A DNA stretch of 64,000 bases from Chamaecrista fasciculata (Eukaryota; Streptophyta; Magnoliopsida; Fabales; Fabaceae): NCBI GenBank assembly GCA_003254925.1, contig QANZ01037776.1:39167-103166 (forward strand), given 5' to 3'. A program made the position numbers and the translations under genes. The stretch's first letter is position 1, and every line of letters begins with the position of its first letter. The notes under the pieces are model-generated. The model had not been told where the DNA came from. It worked only from the letters and a program-made list of their open reading frames with translations, and made no database searches. Below, in pieces: positions 11,192 through 22,021 of the stretch.

Positions 11192-11516
11192 GGCTTGTGA
11201 TTAGAATGACGAAGCCTACGAACAAAGAAAGAAAGAAAGAGGATCGATCGCTTGGTGAATTGCAGGAGGGGACAACGACGCAGAGAGAGAGAGTGAGACG
11301 AAGAAGAAGACGATATGATACCACTATATCTATCTATCACTATGACCTTTCTATTACTTCACATTACTTTTTTCCGATATCATCTTCCTGCGTCGTTCTG
11401 TATCGTGAAACGACACGTCGTATGCTTCTTTTGGGCTATTTTGTTGGATCTCTATTCTCTAGACCGGGCCTTAAAAGTTAAAAGTTAAAACGATTAGTCA
11501 CTGTATTAGTACGTAT
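11192..11516 (-). promoter_or_regulatory. RH21 5' leader and proximal promoter
   Basis: The leader region is purine-rich on the plus strand (AGAAGAAGAAGACG-type tracts near 11300). A TTTTGGGCTATTTT segment near 11430 and a GGGCC near 11466 resemble site II elements. No TATA box or transcription start can be fixed. Confidence 0.35.
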
Positions 11517-11753
11517 GAAGCATGGACACGGGATACGGACACGGACACGGGACACAACATTTAAAAATTATAATTTTTATTCATAATATATGTCATATCT
11601 ATCATTATTTTCTCTTTCTTGTCATGTTAAAGTTAAAAATTGATTTATATTATAAAATTTATGAATATGTGTCGTGTCAGTGTCGTATGGGTGTCGGACA
11701 CTGACACGTGTCTGACACAGCGACACGTCTTCAAAATGAAGTGTCCATGCTTC
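11517..11753. repeat. MITE with GAAGCATGGACAC inverted ends
   Basis: Perfect 13-base inverted ends, GAAGCATGGACAC and GTGTCCATGCTTC, enclose 237 bp. Near each end are several direct and inverted copies of GGACACG/CGTGTC, a subterminal repeat pattern typical of MITEs. I could not find a convincing target duplication, so the superfamily is open. Confidence 0.7.
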
Positions 11754-11812
11754 TTAGGTCTGTACCCATTTAAATAGATATTTGGAAAAAAAAATATCAC
11801 TTATGAAATTTA

Positions 11813-12396
11813 GGCTAAAATACACTTTTGGTCCCATATCTTTAGGACATGTTATAAAATTGGAGCCCATTTGGATAAGTTTGTAAAAAATATTTTATCT
11901 ATCAAGATTTTTTAAAAAGATCTTTTGACTAAAACACCGTTATTTTTATGTTTTAAAGTTGTTTAAATACAAAGTGACAAAAATACTTTCGGTTAATAAA
12001 ATTGAACAAAAGAACAATTTTTACATGTGGTAAGTAGAAACTACAAAATTAAACTTCTTAAAAAAAAAACCTTATTTTAACTTCTCCTTTTTCTAAAAAA
12101 ATTACCCAAACAAGATTTCAATGTTAATAAGAGGTCTTTTTTTTTTTATTAAAAGAGTACTTTTTAGATGAAAAAAATTTATCCAAACGGGCTATTGGTC
12201 TTATATCTTTTGATCACTTGCAAAATTAGTCTTCTATCTTTGTGTTAAGTGGAACTCACAGTATAATTTTTTATTAAGATATAAGACCACTTTTACAATT
12301 TTAGCAGAAGATATGAGACAAAAAATATAACCAAAAAGTTTACGAGATCAAATTGAGACTTGAAGAAAAGTTATAACAGCAAAACTTTACTTTGAC
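11813..12396. repeat. MULE-type fold-back repeat, interrupted
   Basis: The left arm has GGCTAAAATACACTTTTGGT and CCCATATC phrases and the right arm has GAGATCAAATTGAGACTTGA and ACTTTGAC phrases. This is the family whose other copies have 9-bp duplications. It is split by the 330-bp element at 11864-12193. No clear duplication of its own was found. Confidence 0.55.
11864..12193. mobile_element. 330-bp MITE with AGCCCRTTTGGATAA ends, inserted in a MULE repeat
   Basis: The inverted ends AGCCCATTTGGATAA and TTATCCAAACGGGCT differ by one base. Flanking ATTGG at 11859-11863 and 12194-12198 is a perfect 5-bp direct duplication. The interior is AT-rich with no coding capacity. Removing element plus one duplication restores a continuous MULE-type repeat, so this insertion is the younger of the two. 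Confidence 0.8.
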
Positions 12397-14007
12397 TTTA
12401 TTGTTAACTTGGTCTCTATATCCATTGAATTGATGGCAAATTTTATATGATTTTCAATTTGAGTCAGAATGTATTTGTTTAATAATTTCATATTACATAC
12501 TCTAATTCACATAAAACTTATTGTTAATTATATCCATTAGATGTTAATTTCAAAAAAAAAAATGAACAAAACATAAAGCTTTAGAGATAAAATTGAAAGT
12601 AAATAAACNAATCAGAAAATTTGACTTTTGAAAACAAAAAACACATTTTGTTTTTTGGTTACTACAACAAAAGATTAAAAAATAACGAAAGAGTCTAAAC
12701 CCAACATAATAGTAGCAAAAGGGGCCAAAGCCATGAAATTGTGGAAGAAATCCTTCTGAGTCATTCGATACCTCTTGACAACATAATTCGCAGGTAGAAG
12801 TGAGTGAATATCTCTGCTAACCGGAAGTAAATGAGCTTTCACAGAGGCCAGATTCAGACACTGAGAAAGTGTTCCTGGCTTATTGGTCGCCAGGGAGACA
12901 CGCTCGTCGAAGCCACCAGCTTGATGATGGACAATATCACGAAGGGTGAACAAAAAACACATTTGTGATTGGGAGGGAGGCTTCTGAATAAAGCAACCAC
13001 CAAAGAAACGTCAATTTAGGTATGGACCTGATCACTAGCTTCTTTTTTTTGTTACACCATGCGAGTAATCAGTGAGATCTTTGTTGTTAATTCAAACATT
13101 TATCACTTTTGTTTGGTTATGGGCCAATTGATGATATACTCAAATATGATTATAATGGGATTATGTGTTAGACATCTTAGCTTGTACCATGCTAATAATG
13201 ACTAGTTGTATGATTTAAGTGATATTGCATGTTTGGATCCTCATTAATGTACTACATCTCTAACGCAAAGTGAGAAATGAATAATTTGAGAGAGAAAATG
13301 TCAATGGGACTCATAATTCTGACACTTTTTCTATCTAATTGTTCATTTCTCCTTCAACACTATACTTGCAGTACATTATAAGAATCTATGTCCCTAGAAA
13401 TCATGAGAAGCAAGGGAGTGTGGAAACCAAGTTGTGGAAATTCATTGAATGATAAACTCTTGATAGTAAAATCTCTTAGGGCTACACTTGTAGTTCACAT
13501 ACACACATGTACACATGTGTATATATATATATATATATTATAGGCATATATAATTAATTGGATTATATATATAATAATAAACTTATATATTAATTATCCT
13601 GGTGAAATAACCTTAATTAAATAATGTGAGGTTACAGAATAAGAGCAGAGAGAAATAGGAAATATTGTAGAAAGAATGTAATGGATGAAGAAAGTTCATA
13701 TTATTAATTTAGCTGAAAATGTATTTATATACAATATTTAGTGGCAGAAAAGTAAAATCAGCTAAATTACTTCTAACTAACTGAAAACAAATTACAACAG
13801 AAAAATGAAAGTAATCCTACACACATTAACACTACGGAAATGGATTCTCTGCATTCTTACTCTCTGTATTTTTTGTGCATTTTAGAGAGATAAAAGAAGA
13901 GCCCACACTTTCTGTCTCTATCTCCTTCTTTATCTCTTTAAAATACTCAAAAAAAAATAGACCAAATAAAATGTAGATGATACGGGTCCTCAACACTAAT
14001 GAGCTAA
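12397..14007. other. Spacer between RH21 and the USP cluster
   Basis: AT-rich. It contains an isolated open frame at 12675-12962 (listed separately), a TA microsatellite near 13518-13540, and two stretches resembling the GGATCC/CTCTGCA fold-back family at about 13235-13390 and 13843-13990. I see no recognised gene. Confidence 0.45.
12675..12962 (-). pseudogene. Isolated 95-codon frame, possible gene remnant
   Basis: A protein-like frame that includes DIVHHQAGGFDERVSLATNK, SVKAHLLPVSRDIHSLLPAN and YVVKRYRMTQKDFFHNFMAL. It is richer in GC than the surrounding DNA, which suggests a displaced coding piece rather than a chance frame. I do not recognise the family. No adjoining exon, promoter or transposon end ties it to a gene, so a gene fragment moved here is the best guess. 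Confidence 0.3.
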
Positions 14008-17000
14008 CTATACACCTACAACATAACTATACACTTGAATTCTTTCAAAAAATCGCTTAAGGGAACTAGAACCACGAGATTCATTTTCCCTTGAAGAAGA
14101 CTTTGGAATGGAACGTGGGGAATGATCACTAAAAGTACTACTATTACTACTAATACTACCACTACTCCCAATCATCTCATCATTCAACTGCAAACTCACA
14201 TCACTCCCTTTGCATATGACTTTAACTTCACACTTCTCACATGTCATATTTTTCACAACCTCATATCCTATGCCGTTTCTTCTGCAAAATCATCATTCCA
14301 AAACCATCCAATTAATTAATGATAGGTTAAAACCCACTATGTTGGTCCTCAATCTATATATGGGATAAGTTTCAATTTAGTCATAAAATTATTTTTTGCT
14401 CTATTTCAGACCTTAAACTTTCATATTTATTTCGTTTTGGTCCCCAAAACATGATTTCGTTTAGGGGTGAGCGCGGGTTGGGTTGGGACGGGTTGAGGGA
14501 AAATCTCAGCTCAACCCGCACATCAATTTGCGGATTGGGTTGGGTTGAACCCGCGAGTTGAGTTTGTATTTTTTTTTTAATTTTCATAACAAAAAAATAT
14601 TATTATAAATTTGTGAGTAGTAAATAAAAAAACTTACACATAAAAAGGTAAAAAAAATATAGATTTTATATATATAAATATAAATCAATTAAAATATACT
14701 TCATAACATATGTAAATGTAATACATATATAAAATTATGTAAGTTTTAAAATCAAAATATCTTATTTATGAAGAACTAATAATTTAAATACATAAGAAAA
14801 CATGCAAAATTTATATAAAAATACATAAACATGTATATAAAATAAATTAAAAAAATAATTATATGCGGGCTCGCGGGTTGGGTTAGGTTGAAAAACTACA
14901 AACCCGCAACCCAACCCACAAGTGTGCGGGTTGAGAATTTTGAGTCCAAACCAACCCGCGAACCCGAACCAACCCAACCCATAGCTGCGGGTTGGGTTGG
15001 TTTCTGCTGTCTCACGGGTTGGCGGGTTGGTTTGCTCACCCCTAATTTCGTTAGTTAAGATGAATTATTTCTTTCTTAAATGAATCTTAATAAGTGAGTT
15101 GGCAAAGACAGAAAGAAAAAATTTCATTTTTAATTATAAATTAGAGATAAATATCAATCATAAATTTATCTCCAACTTGTGAGTAAGAATAAAATTTTTT
15201 TTTCTCTCTTTGTCAACTCACTTATTATGACACGTATGAAAGAGAAATGATTCATTTCAATTGTCAAGGTTAAAAATAATGGTGGAAACCATATGAAATC
15301 ACTTTTGGGGGGTTAAAACAGAATAAAAAGTAGTTTTATGAATGAAATGAAACTTATTGATAATTTGAGGATCAAAATGAGTATTTGACCTTAATTATAA
15401 GAACAACAAAAAAAAATTATGAAACTAATCCATATATATATATATATATATATATAGGTCCATGCATGGTACCTTATTTTTGATTTGGTTGCTCCAATCA
15501 CCAATTTTCTGATTTCATGATTCCTAACATAATCCACAATGGCATTTGCCACGTTGTTAGACTTGTCAGCTTCAATTGGTGTCGCTTCCACCTTAACCTG
15601 TATCATATGTATCAATCTTATGTTACTAATGAATACAATAGGTAATTTGTTCTCTAATGTTTTGGTCTCTAATGTTTACGTAATTTTGCAGCGGGTTTAA
15701 AAATTTAAGGTTAAAACTTTATTTTGGTCTCTAATGTTTGTCTCAAATTCTACGTATACCTTGGTCACTAATATTTTTTTTTTGTTTTAGTCTACAATAT
15801 TTTCCAAAAGTTCCAATTTGGTCTCTAACTACTGGATATGGTCATATTTCGCTCATTTCATGTCCGAATGTGACAAATTTGAAACTATGAGTTACTCTTC
15901 TTTCTCTTCTCAATTGGGGCCGTTAGAAAATGAGGTTAAATCAACCTGAAAGTGGGTCAATCGTTTTATAAAATTGATCATATTTATCTCGTTTCAAATC
16001 CGAATACATCGAAATCAGACATATAATTTAATTTTGATGAGTTCTTTTTTTGTTCAATTTGAGCCATCAACAAACGAGTTCGAATAATACTTCTGAGTTT
16101 GATATTGGGGTTTTGACCAAACCCACTTCTGAAGAAGTACTACTTGATCTTATTTGCCGACGTCCCTTACTAAATAGAGAAAAGACTTGTCAAAATTAAA
16201 GTAACTCAAATCTTCAATTTTATTACATTTGAATTTTAAACGAGAGATATGACCAATTTTATGAAACAAGAATTCCATGTTCGAGCTCGATTTCAAGTCC
16301 GATTTAACCTCGTTTACCGACGACTTCAATTGGTTAGAGAAAGAACTCATTAAGAGTAACTCACAACTTCAATTTCGTCATATTTAGGCTTGAAACGATA
16401 GAGATATAACTAGATTCAATAGTTATGAGCTAATCGTTGAACCTATTAGAAATCATTACTAGATTAGGCACCAAAATGAACTTTGAAGTAAGTATTAGGA
16501 ACTAAAATGAGATTTTGACCAAAATTAATAAAATTCACAAGTTAATACTCTAAAATATTATAAGAAGTTATTACTTTTCTTATATTATAAACAGGTTTTC
16601 TTATGATTAATCTAAAGAATATATTGTTTGGTCCTCAAATTTCCGTGGTTGATTTTTTATGTTAAAAGTGAAAATTTTTATTGCCTTTTCTATTGACTTA
16701 ACTATTAAGACTTGCAAGAGAGATAAATCGTTGAGATAAAATGTTTAGCTAAAATATAAGAACGAAAATCAAATGAAATTACATTTTGAACTAATAATGA
16801 AACAAATGGGAAAAATTGAAGTTCAAACCAGAACAAAAAGTTTTGAGACCAAAACAAAATTTACTTTATAATTTGAGGACCAAAATAAGATTTTGATAAT
16901 CTTAATAGTTTACCTGTGAAGCAGTGCGTGGATCCACGAACTTTCGAAGACGCAGTTTCTTCTCGTCTTTCACATTGTCTAAGTGGTAATCAACATACAA

Positions 17001-20000
17001 CTTATTTACTCTAATCCTCTCAAGGTATCCAACTGCCATTTTCACACATTAGATATAATGTATATGATCAGTACATACCCAATAAATAAATAAATAACTT
17101 TGAAAAATAATATATTATATGAAAAATAATGTCTAGAAGTTTATAGTGATAGATGGTGTCATTATTAATATTGGTCAAAATACACTCTTGGTCCCATAAT
17201 TTTGTAAAAAATATCAATTTGGTTTCATAATTTTTTTTTTGTTGCACTTTTGGTCCCATATCTTTTACACAAGTTGCAGATTTGTCCCTGTATCATTTTT
17301 TGTCTCATATTTTTTGCTTAGGTTGCAAATATTAGTCCCATACATTTGGAAAAACTGTCACCGTTAGTCCCACTTGACCCAAAGATATGAAACTAATTCT
17401 GCATCTGATCCAAAGATATAGGACCTATTCTACAACTTAACCAAAATATATGAGATAAATTGTGTAACTTGACCTAAAGATATGAGACCAAAAGTGTAAC
17501 ACGGGACCAAATATGCAACCTTAGTACGAGATATGAGACTAAAAGTGTAACAAAAAAAGTTATGGGACCAAATTGAGACCTGAGCAAAAGTTATAAGACC
17601 GAAAGTGCACTTTGGTCTCAATCATTCCTCCCAGGTTTTTTTTTAGTTGCCTGCCCGGTATCCGAGGCCACTCCTCGACTAATCTGGATTCGACCCGGGT
17701 CGCACACCTGGCTATGGTGGATGAGTCTCCCAACAAGGGTACTGCAGTGAAAAGGACTCTTCCTCCCAAGTTTTTAATCTCTCAAGTATTAACTTGTTTC
17801 GAAGTTGTATCTAGGTAGTTCTTAGATTTTTCGATTTGATCCTCATAATTAACTCTGTCGTTATCAATATTAATTTGTGTATCTAATTTTTGATTGAGTT
17901 AATGCACCTATATATATAAAAAAACAAAGATTGGACTAAAATCTTATTTTTAATTTGTGTATCTAATTTTATGCCATAATTTTCTTTGTTTTCGTGATTC
18001 ATCCCACTTTTGCAACAAAAAATCTTATATTATTTTTTTTTTAAAAAAATGTTTCATTTAAAAAATTTCTTCCAATTTAATGACACTGGAAAATGACGCA
18101 GTGTGGCAAGACATAATACTCTAGATAATGACACAATTACCGTGTGGTCCCAACTCCCAAAGACCCAAACCATACGCTCCCTTTAAGCAATCAAATGACA
18201 AAGTGTGGAAAATCTCTATTTGAATTTGCACACTAATTCTTATTTTTATGAAAATCCTAAAACAAAAAAGTTTAGAAAACACTAAATTAAATGAGTTTTT
18301 TTTTTTGCCTGAATTAGATGAGAATTGGAATACTCTTTATTCCTTAAAAATACCTGTAATCATAACTTAATCCTTCAAGATTTATTTTATAATGCACATT
18401 TTAATTAATGATTAAACTATATATCATAAAGGAGTTGACTTTATATAATAAACTAATCACCATAAATTATAAGATTTTAGATCTTGTAAGTTCATTATTT
18501 GGGGTGTCTTTCTAGAACTACAAAGTACAAACTATTTGTCCTCTAAAATTAAGAATTTGAATATTTTAAATTTCATTACAATGTAATGTAGAAAGAGAAA
18601 GTATCATATCATTACAATCTAAGTGTATCTTTCTCTCTATTTATTTTATTTTGGTCAGGCTTTCTCTCTTTGCGTTACACACTAGGGGTGTCAAACGGGC
18701 CAGACCCGCCTCTTGGTGGGAACGGACTTTGAAAACTATGCTCGCGGACCGCCCGTCAAAGCTCATGGGCTAAACCGGCTGGTCCGCGGGCTTTTTTTTT
18801 TTACTAAAACTACTTTTTTTTGGGCTAAAATTATTTTTTGTGCCAACAGGCCAAAAACAATTATTGGGCTAAATATGTATTTTTTTTTTAACAAAACTGT
18901 TTTTTTTTGTTACTACCTAGTGCAGATTTTTTTTTTGTTCATAGGCCCAGTTTTTTGTTAAAAAAATAAAAGCCCGTTTAAGCCCACGGGTAGTCCGCCC
19001 CGTACTCGTTTAGCCCGCGGGCTAAACGGGCCAGCCCATTTAGGCCCGCATTTAAACGTGCTTATATTTCAAAGCCCAAGACCGCCCATTTAGAGGGCGG
19101 GCCGGGCCGGGCCCGCAGGCTTGGGCCCATTTTGACATCCCTACTACACACAATACCATTAAGGCATAAAATTAAGAATTGAAAGAGTGGGATGAATCAA
19201 GAAAACAAAGAAAATCATTAATTATAGCAATTAAATATTAATTAAAGAGTAAATTAACAAATTAAATTCAATTTTTGAAAGATTACCAAATTGATAATTT
19301 TAGTCACTGAAAGATTGAAATACACAACTTAGTCCTTAAAAGAACTAAACATCATATTTATTGGTCCTTTTCATAGACTGAAATTATATAGTTTGGTTCT
19401 TTCAAAGACAAAACTATATATTTTGATATGTCAGGGACGAATTATTAATTTAAGCTTAATTAATTAAAGGCTAAAGTACAAATTTGGTCTCATATCTTTT
19501 GCTCAGTTCCTAATTTGGGTCCCGTATCTTTTTTCGTTGCACTTTTGGTTCCATATCTTTTTTTTTTTGTTGCAGATTTGGTCCCATATCTTTGGGTTTA
19601 TTGCAGAATTGGTCCCATATCTTTACAAAAGGACCAACTAATGGTTGATTCTTTTGCAAAGATATGGGACTAATTCTGCAAGTTGACTGAAAGATATGAG
19701 ACCAAAAATGATATGAGACTGAACTTGTGACCTTTTGCAAAGATATAGGACCAAAATTGCAACGAAAAAAGATATAGGACCAAACTGGAAACTGAGCAAA
19801 AGATATGAGACCAAATTTACACTTTGGTCTTAATTACATTAGAAAGACTTACTTTCACTTGGAATGAGTCTAACGAAAGGGAAGACATGGAGGAGGCAAA
19901 GAGTGGAAGAGGGTGTGATCCAGTGCTGCAAGGTCCATGATAGTGCATCCAAGCTTGATTTACAAAGGTTCTTGTTGTCCTTCTTGGTGAAATCTACACA

Positions 20001-20231
20001 CACACATACAACATCATCCTTAATCTTCAATCTATTAAATGTATTAATCCCTCTAAAATCAATGGAGAACACACTGCTTGCACGCTCTAATTCTTCTTCT
20101 TTTTCTTCTTCTTCTTCTCTTATCTTCTTTATCTCAAATAACTCATCCACCAAACAATCTTCAACATCAAACCTCACGATATCGTTTGATGATGATGATG
20201 ATGAAGAAGATGTTGTTGTTGTTGTTGACAT
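14008..20231 (-). CDS. Universal stress protein (USP) domain protein, copy A, 4 exons
   Basis: Exons: 19853-20231, 16914-17032, 15473-15597, 14008-14281. They sum to 897 nt (298 aa), all GT-AG, in frame throughout. Residues 1-50 are low-complexity (Ser/Thr, then Glu-rich). The USP-like domain runs from about 74 to 245, with strand VVCVCVDF, then SSLDALSWTLQHWI, STLCLLHVFPFVRLIPSE, KKLRLRKFVD, VKVEATPIEADKSNNVANAI and IRKLVIGATKSK. The tail has CEVKVICKGSDV and a Ser-rich end. This arrangement matches the USP domains that stand alone or precede kinase and U-box modules in plants. No kinase or U-box is present. The function is probably stress-related nucleotide or signal binding, but it is unproven. 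Introns 1-3 are swollen by at least five transposons. Copy B lies directly upstream in the same orientation. Confidence 0.85.
14325..15390. mobile_element. MULE-type MITE in USP-A intron 3, split by a hAT element
   Basis: Ends GGTTAAAACCCACTATGTTGG and CAAAATGAGTATTTGACC are imperfect inverted repeats. The flanks TTAATGATA (14316-14324) and TTAATTATA (15391-15399) agree at 8 of 9 positions, giving a 9-bp target duplication of Mutator type. Without the hAT insertion the element is about 475 bp and largely palindromic. Confidence 0.7.
14462..15044. mobile_element. Non-autonomous hAT element, 583 bp
   Basis: Termini TAGGGGTGAGC and GCTCACCCCTA are perfect 11-base inverted repeats. The 8-bp direct duplication ATTTCGTT flanks them exactly (14454-14461 and 15045-15052), as expected of hAT transposition. 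Both subterminal regions carry many GGGTTGGG/CCCAACCC and AACCCGC repeats, which resemble transposase-binding repeats. The middle is AT-rich with no transposase. It lies inside the MULE-type element in USP-A intron 3. Confidence 0.9.
15709..16520. repeat. Long fold-back repeat (GGTCCCTAATGTTTA family), USP-A intron 2
   Basis: The left end GGTTAAAACTTTATTTTGGT mirrors the right end AAAATGAGATTTTGACC. The interior alternates forward and reversed copies of a module of about 100 bases containing GGTCATATCTCTCTCGTTTC-like text. Flanking AAAATTTAA and AAAATTAAT agree at 7 of 9 positions. Sister copies lie at 22594-23448, 33473-34315 and 40632-44285. Confidence 0.65.
17173..17619. repeat. MULE-type fold-back repeat, USP-A intron 1
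   Basis: The left arm has GGTCAAAATACACTCTTGGT and CCCATAATTTTG; the right arm has AAAGTTATAAGACCGAAAGTGC. Several internal GAGACCAAAAGTG copies lie between. It belongs to the GGTCCCATATCTTTT family. I found no clear duplication. A SINE abuts its right end. Confidence 0.6.
17637..17759 (-). mobile_element. tRNA-derived SINE
   Basis: Read on the minus strand it has a box-B-like GGGTCGAATCC, a body with GTGGCCTCGGATACCGGGC and an A-rich tail of about nine A. It is flanked by direct repeats TTCCTCCCAGGT (17625-17636) and TTCCTCCCAAGT (17760-17771), matching at 11 of 12 positions, as expected of target-primed insertion. Box A is unclear. It is short (about 123 bp), so it may lack part of its 5' head. 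Confidence 0.65.
18683..19143. mobile_element. Non-autonomous hAT element, 461 bp, USP-A intron 1
   Basis: The left end TAGGGGTGTCAAACGGGC and right end GGGCCCATTTTGACATCCCTA are imperfect inverted repeats. The flanks TTACACAC (18675-18682) and CTACACAC (19144-19151) agree at 7 of 8 positions. The subterminal regions repeat GGGCTAAACGGGCC and GCCCGC. There is no transposase. Its termini resemble those of 14462-15044, but the two interiors differ. Confidence 0.8.
19469..19829. mobile_element. MULE-type MITE with 9-bp duplication, USP-A intron 1
   Basis: The left end GGCTAAAGTACAAATTTGGT and right end ACCAAATTTACACTTTGGTC form inverted repeats, and the element is nearly a full palindrome of GATATGGGACC phrases. 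The flanks TTAATTAAA (19460-19468) and TTAATTACA (19830-19838) agree at 8 of 9. It ends only 23 bases from the exon 1 donor site. Confidence 0.8.
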
Positions 20232-20603
20232 GATTGATCCGATGATGATGCCCAGAATTTACTAATAATGAACTAATGGAGTTGTAGTCTTTAGTCTTTG
20301 AGTCTTTGATGAATAATTTGATGATCTTGTGTTTCACGTTGTTGGATCTGGTGATGATGATGATGATGATGATGAGAGCTAATTTAATTGCATTGACTCA
20401 AACGCAAAGAAAGTTCATGGAAAATAGGATCGGCAAGAAGAACGAGTTTAATTTGTCATTAATATCAGTTTGATTTTCTTGTTTCGATCTGACTTTTTCT
20501 GTCTTTCTCTATTCCTATGGGCATGACATTAATATTTTTAAAATGTTTTTTATTCTCAGATCTCGGGTCATAAGTTTTTTTAATTTTTTTTATATAATTA
20601 ATA
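20232..20603 (-). promoter_or_regulatory. USP-A leader and proximal promoter region
   Basis: Sequence upstream of the USP-A start codon. It has GATGATGAT repeats near 20350-20373 and AT-rich DNA beyond. No specific regulatory motif is assigned. Confidence 0.3.
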
Positions 20604-21067
20604 GGATAAATTATACTTTAGTATCCTATTCTATGAAGAGGTATTACTATGGTACCTTGTTCTTTCAAAAGTGACATTTTGGTATTTTGTTCTTTGCACC
20701 TTCACACTTTGGTATTCAAATTTATTTTTCTGTTAATTTTTTACGGTGAAATCGCACGTGACCATCAAGTGCTCAATGAAAACATCCAAATATCCATTTT
20801 CCTTTCATTTTTCACGATTTAGATGTTAAAACACAAAAAAAAACGTGAAAAAATTGAGATTCGAAGTGAGAGAATTTTAGAGCATTTTATCGTTTGATTC
20901 GTAAAAAGTGAAAGGATCAAAATAGACATTTTGGTGTTTTTATTGTGCACGTGATGTCAAAACTTAAGAGAAAAATAAATTTTGATACCAAAGTGTTAAC
21001 TGTGCAAAGAACAAAGTACCAAAATGTTACTTTTGAAAGAACATGATACTAGAGTGTAATTTACCCT
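20604..21067. repeat. Fold-back repeat (GGATAAATTAYACTTTAGTA family)
   Basis: The left arm GGATAAATTATACTTTAGTA is mirrored by the right arm TACTAGAGTGTAATTTACCC. Internal phrases such as AAAGTGACATTTTGGTA and its complement continue the palindrome. A second member of the family lies at 21316-21874. Confidence 0.65.
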
Positions 21068-21164
21068 AACTAATAATAAATATTTTACATATTCTAAAAT
21101 ATAAATATAAATATTAAGACAATCTAATAGTAGAGAATTCCAACTTTTTATTATAAAATAGGGA

Positions 21165-22021
21165 AAAATGTAACAAGACCCCTTAAACTTTGGGTCATTT
21201 GGAAATCGGCCCTTAAACTATCAATTTTGAAAATCAAATCCTTAAACTTTGAAGGTTTAGGAATTAAATCCTTCCATCCATTTTTTCACAAACGGTGTTA
21301 ATTGTTATTAGGATAAAGGATAAATTACACTTTGGTACCCTGTGATTTGGCCATATTCTATTTTGGTACCTTGTGGTTTAAAAAGTGACATTCTAGTACC
21401 CTATGCTTTAATTTTGTTAGAAAGTTAATAATTGGAATTTTTGGAGCTATTTTATAATTTTAACCATAAAAAATGTTGAAAAAAATTACATATTGACCCT
21501 TCAATATTTTTTCAAAATTACAAATAGGTCCCTGGATACATATTATCTAGGGACTAAAATGAAAACTATAAAAACTTTTTGGGGTCAAAACATAATATTT
21601 TAAAAATATTGGACAGAAGATAGAATTACAAAACAATCCCAATTCTGGAAAATTCCTGCATTAAAATTGTCTTTTATCTCCCAAATATTGTTAAAATTAT
21701 GAAACAACCCAAAAAATGTCAATTTCCGTTAATTTTCTAACAAAGTTAAAGCTTTGGGTACCAAAGTGTTGACAAAGAATACCACAAGGTACCACTATGT
21801 CACTTTTTAAATCATAGGGTAGCAAAATAGAATATGATTAAACAACAGAGTACTAAAGTGTAATTTATCCTAATAATAATTAACATCATTAGTGAAAAAA
21901 TGAATGAAAGGATCTAATTCCTAAACTTTCAAAGTTTAAGGATTTGATTTTGAAAATTGATAGTTTAAGGGCTTACTTTCAAATGACCCAAAGTTTAAGG
22001 GTCTTATTACATTTTTCCCTA
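21165..22021. repeat. Fold-back repeat (CCCTTAAACTTTGGGTCA family) with a nested repeat
   Basis: The left arm, from GGGAAAAATGTAACAAGACC, is mirrored by the right arm ending GGTCTTATTACATTTTTCCC. The centre is split by the GGATAAATTACAC-type palindrome at 21316-21874. With that insert removed, the outer element is an almost perfect hairpin of about 300 bp. Confidence 0.7.
21316..21874. repeat. Nested fold-back repeat inside 21165-22021
   Basis: The left end GGATAAATTACACTTTGGTA is mirrored by the right end GTACTAAAGTGTAATTTATCC. It sits at the centre of another palindrome, with TTA/TAA at both junctions. No coding capacity. A 3-bp TTA duplication would suggest PIF/Harbinger type, but AT-richness makes that uncertain. 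Confidence 0.6.

Noticed and set aside
14122-14319. Thr/Asn-rich plus-strand frame
   Set aside because: Antisense shadow of the Ser-rich last exon of USP copy A.
17637-17759. A functional tRNA gene
   Set aside because: Only a box-B-like motif is present; no cloverleaf can be drawn, and the A-tail with target duplication fits a SINE.
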